A stretch of 64,000 nucleotides of DNA from Fretibacter rubidus (GTDB lineage Bacteria; Pseudomonadota; Alphaproteobacteria; Caulobacterales; Maricaulaceae). The notes below the pieces were generated by a model. That model was given only the letters and a program-made list of their open reading frames with translations. It was not told the DNA's origin and did no database searches. Numbering within the stretch: the stretch's first letter is position 1; each line of letters opens with the position of its first letter. Below, piece after piece: positions 17,926 to 26,274 of this stretch. The translations under genes were made by a program, and so were the position numbers. The stretch lies in assembly GCF_041429785.1 (NCBI RefSeq), contig NZ_CP163423.1, forward strand, positions 434,001-498,000, written 5' to 3'.

Positions 17926-18756
17926 TTAAACATCCCATCCTGGGTTTTGTCGTTTTAATCGCCGTAAAAAAGCGGGCCATGCGAGGTTGTCACCCATGCC
18001 AGGCATAAATGCGGCCGCACCTTGCTCGCCGACTTTGGATGAGAGGTCGGGGGTACACATGAGAGGCGGCTTTGTTCCTGCTTGAGCAAGAATTTGAGTT
18101 TTACAGGCTTGCTCTAAAAAGTACATTCGCAGAAAAGCGACAGCACAATTTTCACCAACGGTGAGGGTTCCGTGGTTTCTGAGCATGAGACAACCGTGAT
18201 TTCCAATGTCTCGAACTAAAACTTCTCTTTCGTCCAGGTCAGTCGCAATTCCTTCGTAGTCATGATAGGCAACATCATCATGAACGACCATTGCAAACTG
18301 AGTGATCGGCAACAATCCATCAGGCTGCGCTGATACAGCTGTTCCGTGCGGTGAATGTAAGTGTAATACGCAATGGGCATCCCCACGCGCCATGTGGATT
18401 GCAGAATGAATAACAAAGCCTGCTGGATTGGAAAAATAAGGCGTGTCACCAATAACTGCGCCGTCTTCATCAACGACGATTAAGCTACTGGCGGTCATCT
18501 CCTCAAAGCCCACACCGTAGGGGTTCAACAAGAAACGTTTCTTCCCGTCCGTATCTGGCATCCTAGCGGAAATATGCGTGAAGATATGATCGTCCCATCC
18601 AAAGAGCGAGCACAAACGATAAGTGGCCGCAAGGTCACAACGGAGGGCCCACTCTTCTTGCGAGACAACACTTCGAAGGGTTGGAATAGAGAGAGGGTCA
18701 GGAATTTCAAAGTTTGAGAATGGGATGGATGCATTGTCCGTTTGAGTAGCTTGCAT
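17926..18756 (-). CDS. Class II aldolase/adducin family protein
   Basis: A 276-residue protein. ATG 18756 is preceded by AGGAGA at good spacing; a 40-residue longer frame has no homology. The aldolase II fold shows TYRLCSLFGWDDHIFTHISARMP, the zinc-binding HLHSPHG (about residues 130-136) and RNHGTLT (about 200). Members cleave or rearrange phosphorylated or free hydroxy-acids/sugars; many clustered paralogues are of unknown substrate. It follows the MFS transporter gene on the same strand with an 11-base gap, hence likely one operon, and belongs to the TetR-flanked catabolic cluster that extends to 28 kb. Confidence 0.85.
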   Translation of the reverse strand: MQATQTDNASIPFSNFEIPDPLSIPTLRSVVSQEEWALRCDLAATYRLCSLFGWDDHIFTHISARMPDTDGKKRFLLNPYGVGFEEMTASSLIVVDEDGAVIGDTPYFSNPAGFVIHSAIHMARGDAHCVLHLHSPHGTAVSAQPDGLLPITQFAMVVHDDVAYHDYEGIATDLDEREVLVRDIGNHGCLMLRNHGTLTVGENCAVAFLRMYFLEQACKTQILAQAGTKPPLMCTPDLSSKVGEQGAAAFMPGMGDNLAWPAFLRRLKRQNPGWDV

Positions 18757-18767
18757 GTTGAAGTCTC

Positions 18768-20087
18768 CTATGAGTCTAAGCCGAAATTTTCGGCGCGGGA
18801 TATATCCGAAACTAAAGTGCGGGTTGCCAATGCATAAGCAGCTGCCGCAAGTACAGCTGCACATGGTGCTAGCCACAAGGCTGCGCGCAAACTATCTTCA
18901 CCATAAGCTGGGCGGAGCAAGTCGCTCAAGAGGCCGATGGCAACAGGACCGAAGCCGGCGCCGATTAAGCTAATCAAAAACATTAGCACAGCGCCTGATG
19001 TCGCTCTCATATGTGGTGGGGCCAAGGTTTGGGATAGTGAGAGAACTGGGCCAATAAAGAACGTTGCCAAAAGGGCAGGGAAGATAAAGGCTGCAATCGC
19101 GAGATCACCTGTTGGAGCCAATAGCACCAATGCATACCCTGGGATTAGTAATAACTCGCCAATAACAAGGATCCAGAGCGACCAGCGCATATCTCGTCGT
19201 GAAAGCCAATCCGCTAGCAGACCTCCTAGAAGAAGAGTCCCGACGGACCCAACTATTGCAATGGCTAATCCAAGCTTGAGACCAACTTCGTCAAGAGGAA
19301 GCCCGTGTGTGCGGTCCAGCATGGAGGGGAGCCAATTTATAACGGCTGTTCCCAGAAACTGGACAAGGATTGTGCCAACCACAATCCAGACATAAGACCG
19401 TTGAGCAAACAAAAATTTTAAAGTGTCGATATAATTATCGTCCTGATGTGCGCTGTTCTTCAACCCATCCGACATGCCTCTCGCGGGTTCTTTTATCGTT
19501 AAAAAAGCTAATACCGCTACCAATAAGCCCGGCAGCCCTATGGCGAAGAATGCAATCCGCCAGCTATATTGGGCGGCAAGGTAACCTCCCAATGCAAAGC
19601 CAATTAAAATTCCGAGATTTCCGCCGACGGCATAAATGGCCATAGCTGTAGAGCGTTTGGTTTTGGAAAACAGGTCAGAAATGATTGAGTAAGATGCGGG
19701 CCCTGTTCCGGCCTCGCCAATGCCTACTGCTGCACGTGCAAAGAACAGCCCAATTAAATTTGTTGCCAGACCGCAAGCGGCCGTTGCAAAGCTGAACAGG
19801 CCAAGACACGCTGCGATTATATTTTTTCTCGGTCTTTTGTCCGCCAAACGGGCAATGGGCAAGCCAAGTGTTGCGTAAAAAAGAGCAAAGGCAAAGCCGG
19901 TCAATAGTCCAAGTGACCAATCGGGCAACACCATCTCGGCTTTAATTTCTGGTAGCAATATGCCTAGAAGATAACGATCAACAACGTTTAGACCATAAAC
20001 TAAGGTTAAAACAAACAAGATCCACCAATGCCCATTCGGGGTCTTGAGGGTCACTGCTTCTCCCTGGCTTTCGGCTTTGCTCAACAC
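18768..20087 (-). CDS. MFS transporter (spinster-like)
   Basis: A 439-residue, 12-helix major facilitator protein with start GTG 20087 after an AGGGGAA ribosome site. Helix 1 carries VYGLNVVDRYLLGILLPEI, the loop 2-3 motif has ARLADKRPRKN (variant of the MFS A-motif), and helix 4-5 carries ARAAVGIGEAGTGPASYS, typical of the spinster-like branch. It probably imports a small organic compound or peptide across the inner membrane. It is divergent from the DadA-like gene and upstream of the aldolase. In microcystin-degrading loci the transporter slot is also held by an MFS-type protein, but sequence closeness cannot be judged here. Confidence 0.85.
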   Translation of the reverse strand: MLSKAESQGEAVTLKTPNGHWWILFVLTLVYGLNVVDRYLLGILLPEIKAEMVLPDWSLGLLTGFAFALFYATLGLPIARLADKRPRKNIIAACLGLFSFATAACGLATNLIGLFFARAAVGIGEAGTGPASYSIISDLFSKTKRSTAMAIYAVGGNLGILIGFALGGYLAAQYSWRIAFFAIGLPGLLVAVLAFLTIKEPARGMSDGLKNSAHQDDNYIDTLKFLFAQRSYVWIVVGTILVQFLGTAVINWLPSMLDRTHGLPLDEVGLKLGLAIAIVGSVGTLLLGGLLADWLSRRDMRWSLWILVIGELLLIPGYALVLLAPTGDLAIAAFIFPALLATFFIGPVLSLSQTLAPPHMRATSGAVLMFLISLIGAGFGPVAIGLLSDLLRPAYGEDSLRAALWLAPCAAVLAAAAYALATRTLVSDISRAENFGLDS

Positions 20088-20175
20088 GTTCCCCTAAATT
20101 ATATTGCAATATTATTAATTTGGGATAACCTAAAAACGAAATAAACAAAAGCAAAATATTTTGTCGGATAAACGC

Positions 20176-21471
20176 ATGACCTACGCAGCCAAAAGTAAAG
20201 CCTTAGAAAACCCTGTAATCGTCGTAGGTGGGGGGCTGATGGGTGTGTCGACGCTACACGCCTTGACAGAGAGTGGGATAGAGGCCGTTTTGTTGGAAGC
20301 CCGCAGCGGTGTTGCTGAAGAAACAAGTTTTGCTAACGGTGGCATGCAGACACCGTCGATGCCTGACCCGTGGAATGGCCCAGGTGTTGGAAAGCACTTA
20401 CTTCAATCATTGTTCGATCCAAAATCACCCATGAAACTACGTTGGAAAGCCATACCTGGTCTGACGCCGTGGGGATTAAAGTTCTTACGAAATTCATCGC
20501 CAACACGTCACCAAGCAACAACAATGGCTAACTATACTTTGGCCGCTTATTCTACCGAACTGACAGAGCAGGCGCGAGTGGATTATGACCTTAAATATGC
20601 CGCAGCTAATAAAGGGACGCTCAAGATTTTTGAATCTGATGAGGCTATGGCGAGTCCTTTGCGACTTGCGCGTATGTTGGAAGGTAAGGGCCTCGAATTC
20701 AAGAAATTGACTACTGAAGAGACATTAGATGTGGAGCCACAGCTATATGCGATCCGTGACCGTTTGACGGGCGCACTGCAATTTCCAAATGACAAAACGG
20801 GCGATGCTCACCAGTTCAGTAAAACTCTTGCGGTATCAGCGCAAGAAAAAGGTGGGAAAATTAAGACAGAGACAACAGTTACAAAAATTCTAGTTGAGAA
20901 CGGAAAAGTCAGTGGCGTCGAAGTTTTAACAGGCGAGGTGATTAGAGGTAAAGCCGTTATTGTTGCCACCGGTGTTTTACCGTCTCGGCTGTTAGCGCCT
21001 TTAGGACTTAAAATCGATATTGCACCTGCGAAGGGATATTCATTCACGGTGGACGCGACTGTCCTCGGTAATGATTGTCCGCATGTTCCTGTTATCGATG
21101 ATGCGATGCATGCCGCAGTCGTGCCCTTAGGTAAACGTTTGCGATTTGTCGGGACCGCCGAATTTGCAGGTCGTAACACCACAATTGACAAGGTTCGCGT
21201 TGAAAACCTTCAAGCTTTATTTATGCGTGTATACCCTCATCTGGCAGAGAAAATAGACTTATCAACCGGCACGGCTTGGACGGGGCTGCGCCCTATGAGT
21301 GCGGATGGGCGGCCAACGATAGGGCCAACGCCCGTTGCGGGTCTCTGGATGAATATCGGGCATGGGCATTTAGGCTGGACGAATGCTATGGGGGCAGCAA
21401 AACTCTTGGTTGATCAGTTTAAGGATGAAACCCCTGATATTGACCCGGCACCGTTTCTCTATGATCGCTAG
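20176..21471 (+). CDS. FAD-dependent D-amino-acid dehydrogenase-like oxidoreductase (DadA family)
   Basis: A 431-residue protein from ATG 20176, with GGAT eight bases upstream; an in-frame TTG at 20161 is the alternative. The N-terminal Rossmann FAD motif is VIVVGGGLMGVSTLHAL, and the C-terminal GLRPMSADGRPTIGPTPVAGLWMNIGHGHLGWT is typical of DadA enzymes. These oxidise D-amino acids (or related imino/secondary amines) to 2-oxo acids and ammonia in the inner membrane/cytoplasm. Neighbouring RidA, which clears reactive imines, fits such chemistry. Its stop overlaps the convergent TetR gene by four bases. The substrate could be D-amino acids freed by the peptidases at 24-28 kb. Confidence 0.87.
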   Translation: MTYAAKSKALENPVIVVGGGLMGVSTLHALTESGIEAVLLEARSGVAEETSFANGGMQTPSMPDPWNGPGVGKHLLQSLFDPKSPMKLRWKAIPGLTPWGLKFLRNSSPTRHQATTMANYTLAAYSTELTEQARVDYDLKYAAANKGTLKIFESDEAMASPLRLARMLEGKGLEFKKLTTEETLDVEPQLYAIRDRLTGALQFPNDKTGDAHQFSKTLAVSAQEKGGKIKTETTVTKILVENGKVSGVEVLTGEVIRGKAVIVATGVLPSRLLAPLGLKIDIAPAKGYSFTVDATVLGNDCPHVPVIDDAMHAAVVPLGKRLRFVGTAEFAGRNTTIDKVRVENLQALFMRVYPHLAEKIDLSTGTAWTGLRPMSADGRPTIGPTPVAGLWMNIGHGHLGWTNAMGAAKLLVDQFKDETPDIDPAPFLYDR

Positions 21472-22103
21472 TGTTTGATGGCCGCTTTCATTAAGCGGAT
21501 AGTTTCCTTACCACGCTCATTAACGCTTTGTGGATCATGGGCTGCCTTGCCCGTAATCGCTTCTATTTGTTCAGAAAACAAAACCGGTCCAAGCTGAATA
21601 AACATGAGCTCAAAAGCGAGCCATTTTTTGTTCGCGTCCGGAGCTAAAAAGCCTAACTCATCCAGCCTCTCAAAGTGCCCTTGCAAGAGTTGGTGATATG
21701 CCGAAAAAGTCTTTGTGGCAGCATCAGGCAGTTCTGCAATCAATCGGCGAAAATAAAACAGTAAACCGACATTCGGCATGAGAAGATTGACGGTACGTTC
21801 CTGAATACGATTGATGAGATCTTCGCCATTTTCAAAATCCAGGTTTTCGTACATGGCTTTAAAAAGGGCTTGTAGCTGCCTCATGACATGATCATTGGTC
21901 GCGGAGATCAAATCGTCCTTAGTGCCAAAGTAATGCCGGACCAAACCCACCGATCCTCCCGCTTTATCGGTGACGTCTTTGATAGCCACTCTTTGAAAGC
22001 CGTTTTGGGAAAAAAGATCTACCGCAGCATTCAAAATATCATTTTTTACATCGCGTGCATCCTCTTTCGTTGGACGTCCTGATCGATTTTTTTGCTTTGC
22101 CAT
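21468..22103 (-). CDS. TetR-family transcriptional regulator
   Basis: A 211-residue protein. The N-terminal HTH (residues about 20-65) reads NDILNAAVDLFSQNGFQRVAIKDVTDKAGGSVGLVRHYFGTKDDLI, the standard TetR pattern, and an all-helical ligand-binding domain follows. It is divergent from the TonB receptor gene at 22269 and convergent with the DadA-like gene, so it probably represses the receptor and downstream peptidase genes through the 165-base gap. A ligand cannot be inferred beyond the locus substrate. Confidence 0.9.
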   Translation of the reverse strand: MAKQKNRSGRPTKEDARDVKNDILNAAVDLFSQNGFQRVAIKDVTDKAGGSVGLVRHYFGTKDDLISATNDHVMRQLQALFKAMYENLDFENGEDLINRIQERTVNLLMPNVGLLFYFRRLIAELPDAATKTFSAYHQLLQGHFERLDELGFLAPDANKKWLAFELMFIQLGPVLFSEQIEAITGKAAHDPQSVNERGKETIRLMKAAIKH

Positions 22104-22268
22104 GATGGCCTTTCACTTGGGTTGTGATGATAGCTCTACTATAGTCTGGCCTGATTTGCCATTATTATACCTGAATATAAATAACTTGATTTGCGATTGG
22201 AAATCAGTAATTATATCTTAATATTAATAAATGGACCCAATTAAAGGTCTGATCAGGGGAGTAAGGCT
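22104..22268. promoter_or_regulatory. TetR / TonB receptor divergent promoter region
   Basis: The AT-rich intergenic region holds a direct repeat TGATTTGC (22152-22159 and 22187-22194, 35 bp apart). It also has an inverted repeat TGATTT-N8-AAATCA (22187-22206). Either could be a TetR operator. A clear ribosome site (GGGGAG) precedes the receptor start. Confidence 0.4.
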
Positions 22269-24401
22269 ATGAAACGCTTCATGCTTTTAACGACATCGTT
22301 AATCTGTTCAGGATTTGCGATCAACGCTCAGGCTCAAACGGCTGGGTTTGATGAAATTATTGTGACTTCGCAGAAACGTTCTCAAAGTGTTCAAGACGTA
22401 CCTTTGGCGATATCTGTTGTGAGCGCAGGCGACATTGAACGCGTGCAGGCAGCTACAATACAGGACCTACAATACTCGACCCCGAACGTGACCATTCAGG
22501 GTCAAGACCCAACTAATTTAGCATTTGGTGTGCGAGGTATCGCTGACCGCTCTCGTAATCCCGGCTATGAAAACCGTATAGGTGTTTACATTGACGGGGT
22601 ATGGGTAGGTCGCTCTGTAGGCGCCAATGCTTTGACTTTAGATGTGGAAAACATTGAAATACTGCGTGGACCGCAGGGAACATTATTTGGTAAAAACACG
22701 GTCTCTGGTGCGATCAATATTACGACGCGTAAGCCCTCAGAGGAATTTGGTGCCTTTGCGCGCGGTCAACTCGGTAATTACGGACTTGTGTCCGGAACAG
22801 CGGGCATTGATTTACCCGTATCAGACAGTTTGCGGACTAAGCTGACACTTTCCAAGAGAGAACGCGACGGTTTTACCAATGATGTCGCGACAGATGTAAA
22901 TTATGGAAATACCGATGAATTTGCCGCTCGATTTGGCGCGGAGCTTGATGTCTCTCCTAGCACAACCGCTAGCTTAGCGGTTGATTTCTCGGAGAATGAC
23001 TTCAAACCATTAATTGCGGAAAGCACAGCTGATGCAGCCGCTCCCGAAATTTATGAAGTTTCATTGGACGCAGTCGGACAAGCCTATACAAGATCTCAAG
23101 GCGCAGCCCTGACGGTTACCCATGCGTTTGACAATGGGTATGAGCTAACTTCTATCACTGGATTAAGGTCAACCACACGTAAGGTGACCGATGTCGATGA
23201 AGACTATTCTTCATTTCCTGCAGCGACGACCGACTTTGTTACCGAACAAGCTGACAATATTTCTCAGGAATTTCGCATAGCATCCCCTGAATTTGACCGC
23301 TTCGACTATGTTGCGGGGCTTTATTACCTTAACCAAGATATCGAGGGTTCAGCGCAAGCGAGAGCCCTTCTCGCGGCTCTAAATCCCGCATTTCCAGCAA
23401 TTTATCGTTCGGTGACGCACGAGGAAACACTTGAGGCTGAGACCATTGCAGCCTTTATTCATGGCAACTATGATTTAACGGACCAACTTCAAATGACGGC
23501 GGGCCTGCGTTATACTGACGAGTCAAAAGACTTTGATTACGTTATTGATGACCGAATTGGCTTGTTTACTTCAGGTTCGCTCGTTGATAGCCGTTCCGAG
23601 TCGGACTTATCATATTCCGCCAGCCTTAACTGGTTCGCGACTGACGACATCATGACATATGCTCGCTATTCGAAGGCCTTTAAATCTGGTGGGTGGAACG
23701 CCGATTTCATTGCCAATATCGAGGCGCTGCCCTTTGATGATGAAAAAGTGGATGCATTTGAATTGGGTTATAAAGCGACATTGTTTGATAGCCGCCTTCG
23801 TCTTAACGCCGCGGCTTTCTTGCAAAAACACAAAGACTTTCAGGTCTTTAGTTTTGCACAACTCGCAAATGGGGGCACACAATTAACAGTAACAAATGCA
23901 GGTGAGGTGACCTCTAAAGGGTTTGAAATCGATGCAAATATTATCGTTAATGAAAATCTGCGCCTATTCGCAAACTGGGGTTATACGGACGCAGAATTCG
24001 ATGAGTTTAAAGATGGCGGCGGGCCTGGTGTGGATTTCGATGGGAATGTTCCGTCAGAAGCGCCTAAAAATTCGCTTAGCTTTGGGGCCGATTTAAATTA
24101 CCCGGTCGCTAATGGTGAGTTCGTTGCACAAGCAGATTTCTCTTATCGCGATGAATATTTCTCCAACCCGAATAATGAAGCTGTAAACTTAAATGAGTCA
24201 GCCAGCTTCTTAAATGGCCGGATTGGGTATGAGCCAAACAATAATGCATGGGGAGTTTATCTGTGGGGGAAAAACCTTACGGATGAAGTCACGCAGCTCT
24301 ATAATTCTCGCTCATTCTTGGGGGTTCCGCGCTCAACCTACAGCGATCCCTTAACCTATGGGGTGGAATTACGTGTTAACTTTGGCAGTGCTAAGAATTA
24401 G
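22269..24401 (+). CDS. TonB-dependent outer-membrane receptor
   Basis: A 710-residue receptor with signal peptide ending AQAQ, TonB-box region FDEIIVTSQKR, and plug domain (about residues 45-160: VQDVPLAISVVS, VDVENIEILRGPQGTLFGKNTVSGAINITT). The barrel ends in GVELRVNFGSAKN, so a few residues extend beyond the last strand. The size and the plug sequence match the catecholate/small-molecule-like receptors common in sphingomonads and Hyphomonadaceae rather than the large carbohydrate type at 1858. It is followed after 27 bases by the M81 gene, so the transported molecule is probably the peptide-like substrate of that cluster. Confidence 0.93.
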   Translation: MKRFMLLTTSLICSGFAINAQAQTAGFDEIIVTSQKRSQSVQDVPLAISVVSAGDIERVQAATIQDLQYSTPNVTIQGQDPTNLAFGVRGIADRSRNPGYENRIGVYIDGVWVGRSVGANALTLDVENIEILRGPQGTLFGKNTVSGAINITTRKPSEEFGAFARGQLGNYGLVSGTAGIDLPVSDSLRTKLTLSKRERDGFTNDVATDVNYGNTDEFAARFGAELDVSPSTTASLAVDFSENDFKPLIAESTADAAAPEIYEVSLDAVGQAYTRSQGAALTVTHAFDNGYELTSITGLRSTTRKVTDVDEDYSSFPAATTDFVTEQADNISQEFRIASPEFDRFDYVAGLYYLNQDIEGSAQARALLAALNPAFPAIYRSVTHEETLEAETIAAFIHGNYDLTDQLQMTAGLRYTDESKDFDYVIDDRIGLFTSGSLVDSRSESDLSYSASLNWFATDDIMTYARYSKAFKSGGWNADFIANIEALPFDDEKVDAFELGYKATLFDSRLRLNAAAFLQKHKDFQVFSFAQLANGGTQLTVTNAGEVTSKGFEIDANIIVNENLRLFANWGYTDAEFDEFKDGGGPGVDFDGNVPSEAPKNSLSFGADLNYPVANGEFVAQADFSYRDEYFSNPNNEAVNLNESASFLNGRIGYEPNNNAWGVYLWGKNLTDEVTQLYNSRSFLGVPRSTYSDPLTYGVELRVNFGSAKN

Positions 24402-24428
24402 CCCTCGGCATATAGACGGGTCCTTACG

Positions 24429-25907
24429 GTGAAGATTTTTATTGCAGGATTGGCGACTGAGACCAATACCTTCTCTCCTATGCCAACGGGACGCATTGGT
24501 TTTGAAGAAGGCCTAATTGCGCATGGGGACGCGACCCAAAGCGCGCCAAATGGGTTCGGAGCGCCAATGCATGTCTGGAGAGAACGCGCAGAGGCTCGCG
24601 GATGGGATGTCGTCGAGAGTTTAGCGGCTTTTGCTCAACCCGCAGGACCGACAGTAAAATCCGTATATGAGGGTTTTGTCGAAGAAATTTTGACAGACCT
24701 GAAAGCCTCTCTTCCTGTTGATATTATTCTTCTAACGATGCATGGCGCAATGGTTGCAGAACATATCGACGATTGTGAGGGCGATCTTATGCGGCGTTGT
24801 CGAGACATAGTTGGGTCGGATGCAAAAATCGGATTAGAGATAGATCCGCACTGCCATCTTACCTCCTTAATGTTAGAGGCTGCCGACGTCATCGTTGCCT
24901 ATAAAGAATACCCACATATCGATATTTCGGACCGCGCTCACGACTTATTTGCCTTGATAGCCGACGCAGCCGAGGGTAAAATCAACCCCGTCATGCGGGC
25001 TTATGATTGCCGCATGATTGAAATGTTCTTTACGCCCGGTGAACCCATGCGGTCGCTTGTTGATAAGATGATGGATGCCGAAGGAAAAAACGGTGTTTTG
25101 TCCTTGTCTTTTGCTCATGGTTTTCCATGGGGTGATACAGCGGATACAACATCAAAAATGTTGGCGATAACCGATGGCGACCCAACGCTTGCCGATCGGG
25201 TCGCGCGTGAATTCGGTGAAGAGCTATGGGACTTGCGTCACCAGATAAAAAATAGTTTCCCGACAATCGATGAAGCGCTAGACCGCGTATCGACCCTTCG
25301 TGAGGGAAAACCCGTTGTCCTTGGAGACTTTGCCGATAATGCGGGGGGCGGCGCACCAGGAGATTCCACCTTTGTTTTAAAAGCTGTTCTTGAACGGAAA
25401 CTGAAAGACGTTGCTCTTGGTATGTTTTGGGATCCAATCGTTATTCGCCAATGTCAAGAAGCCGGTGAAGGTGCCGTGCTACGCTTACGAATTGGTGGGA
25501 AGATGGGAACGGCGTCCGGTGATCCTGTTGATTTAACGGTAAAAGTACACGCTATAAAGTCTGGATTATCCCAGAAATTTGGTGATTTGGATATGCCCAT
25601 GGGCACGGCTGCCATATTAGAGGCTGACGGTGTATATTTACTCGTCAATGATCACAGGTCGCAGCTTTTCGATCCGCAAGCTTTTGAGCAACTTGGATTA
25701 GACCTATCCAAAATGAAAATCATTGTGGTTAAGTCTTCGAACCATTTCTATGACCGTTTCGCTCCAATTGCTTGCGAAGTCATTCATATGAAAACGCCTG
25801 GGGCCATTACACCTGATTTCACAACGATCCCCTATACGAAACGGGATAGCAACTACTGGCCAAAGGTCGAAAACCCTTTCGATCAGTCTGGTAAGAAAGC
25901 AGGGTAA
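24429..25907 (+). CDS. M81 family metallopeptidase (MlrC-like)
   Basis: A 492-residue protein with GTG start. The N-terminus KIFIAGLATETNTFSPMPTG is a hallmark of the M81/DUF1485 family. Probable zinc ligands lie in EIDPHCH (about residue 140) and PHIDISDRA (about 165). The C-terminal domain has DNAGGGAPGDSTF and VKSSNHFYDRFAPIA, also typical. The founding member, MlrC of microcystin-degrading Sphingomonas, cleaves peptide bonds next to the unusual amino acid Adda. Other members occur with amino-acid catabolic genes and have no known substrate. It sits in a tight operon with RidA and an S12 hydrolase. Confidence 0.9.
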   Translation: MKIFIAGLATETNTFSPMPTGRIGFEEGLIAHGDATQSAPNGFGAPMHVWRERAEARGWDVVESLAAFAQPAGPTVKSVYEGFVEEILTDLKASLPVDIILLTMHGAMVAEHIDDCEGDLMRRCRDIVGSDAKIGLEIDPHCHLTSLMLEAADVIVAYKEYPHIDISDRAHDLFALIADAAEGKINPVMRAYDCRMIEMFFTPGEPMRSLVDKMMDAEGKNGVLSLSFAHGFPWGDTADTTSKMLAITDGDPTLADRVAREFGEELWDLRHQIKNSFPTIDEALDRVSTLREGKPVVLGDFADNAGGGAPGDSTFVLKAVLERKLKDVALGMFWDPIVIRQCQEAGEGAVLRLRIGGKMGTASGDPVDLTVKVHAIKSGLSQKFGDLDMPMGTAAILEADGVYLLVNDHRSQLFDPQAFEQLGLDLSKMKIIVVKSSNHFYDRFAPIACEVIHMKTPGAITPDFTTIPYTKRDSNYWPKVENPFDQSGKKAG

Positions 25908-25911
25908 AACT

Positions 25912-26274
25912 ATGGCAATCGACCTTTCAAAAATCCCGCTTTCGCCGGCAATTCGACATAATGATACGCTTTACTTGTCGGGACAACTTGCCTTTGGGGA
26001 ACCTGGCGTTTTGATAAACGGCGGCATTGAAGCACAAACCAAGCAGGTTATGCTTAATATCGAAACCGTACTCAAAAAGCATAGTATCAGTCTAAAGGAC
26101 GTCATTAAAACAACTATCTGGCTGACAAATAAAAGCGATTTTGCCGGATTTAATGCGGCTTATGCGCAGTTCTTTGATCCAGGACACTATCCAACCCGCT
26201 CAACTGTCATCTCGGGACTTCTCATAGACGGCGCTCTTATTGAGATAGAAGTTATTGCCCGCTTGCCGGAATGA
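25912..26274 (+). CDS. RidA family (YjgF/YER057c/UK114) imine deaminase
   Basis: A 120-residue protein, the usual RidA length. It has LSPAIRHNDTLYLSGQLAF, DVIKTTIWLTN, YPTRSTVIS containing the catalytic arginine, and the C-terminal IEIEVIARLPE. RidA proteins hydrolyse reactive enamine/imine intermediates formed by amino-acid oxidases and PLP enzymes, releasing ammonia. Here it lies four bases after the M81 gene and overlaps the S12 hydrolase start (ATGA), so it is part of that operon and probably serves the DadA-like oxidase. Confidence 0.93.
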   Translation: MAIDLSKIPLSPAIRHNDTLYLSGQLAFGEPGVLINGGIEAQTKQVMLNIETVLKKHSISLKDVIKTTIWLTNKSDFAGFNAAYAQFFDPGHYPTRSTVISGLLIDGALIEIEVIARLPE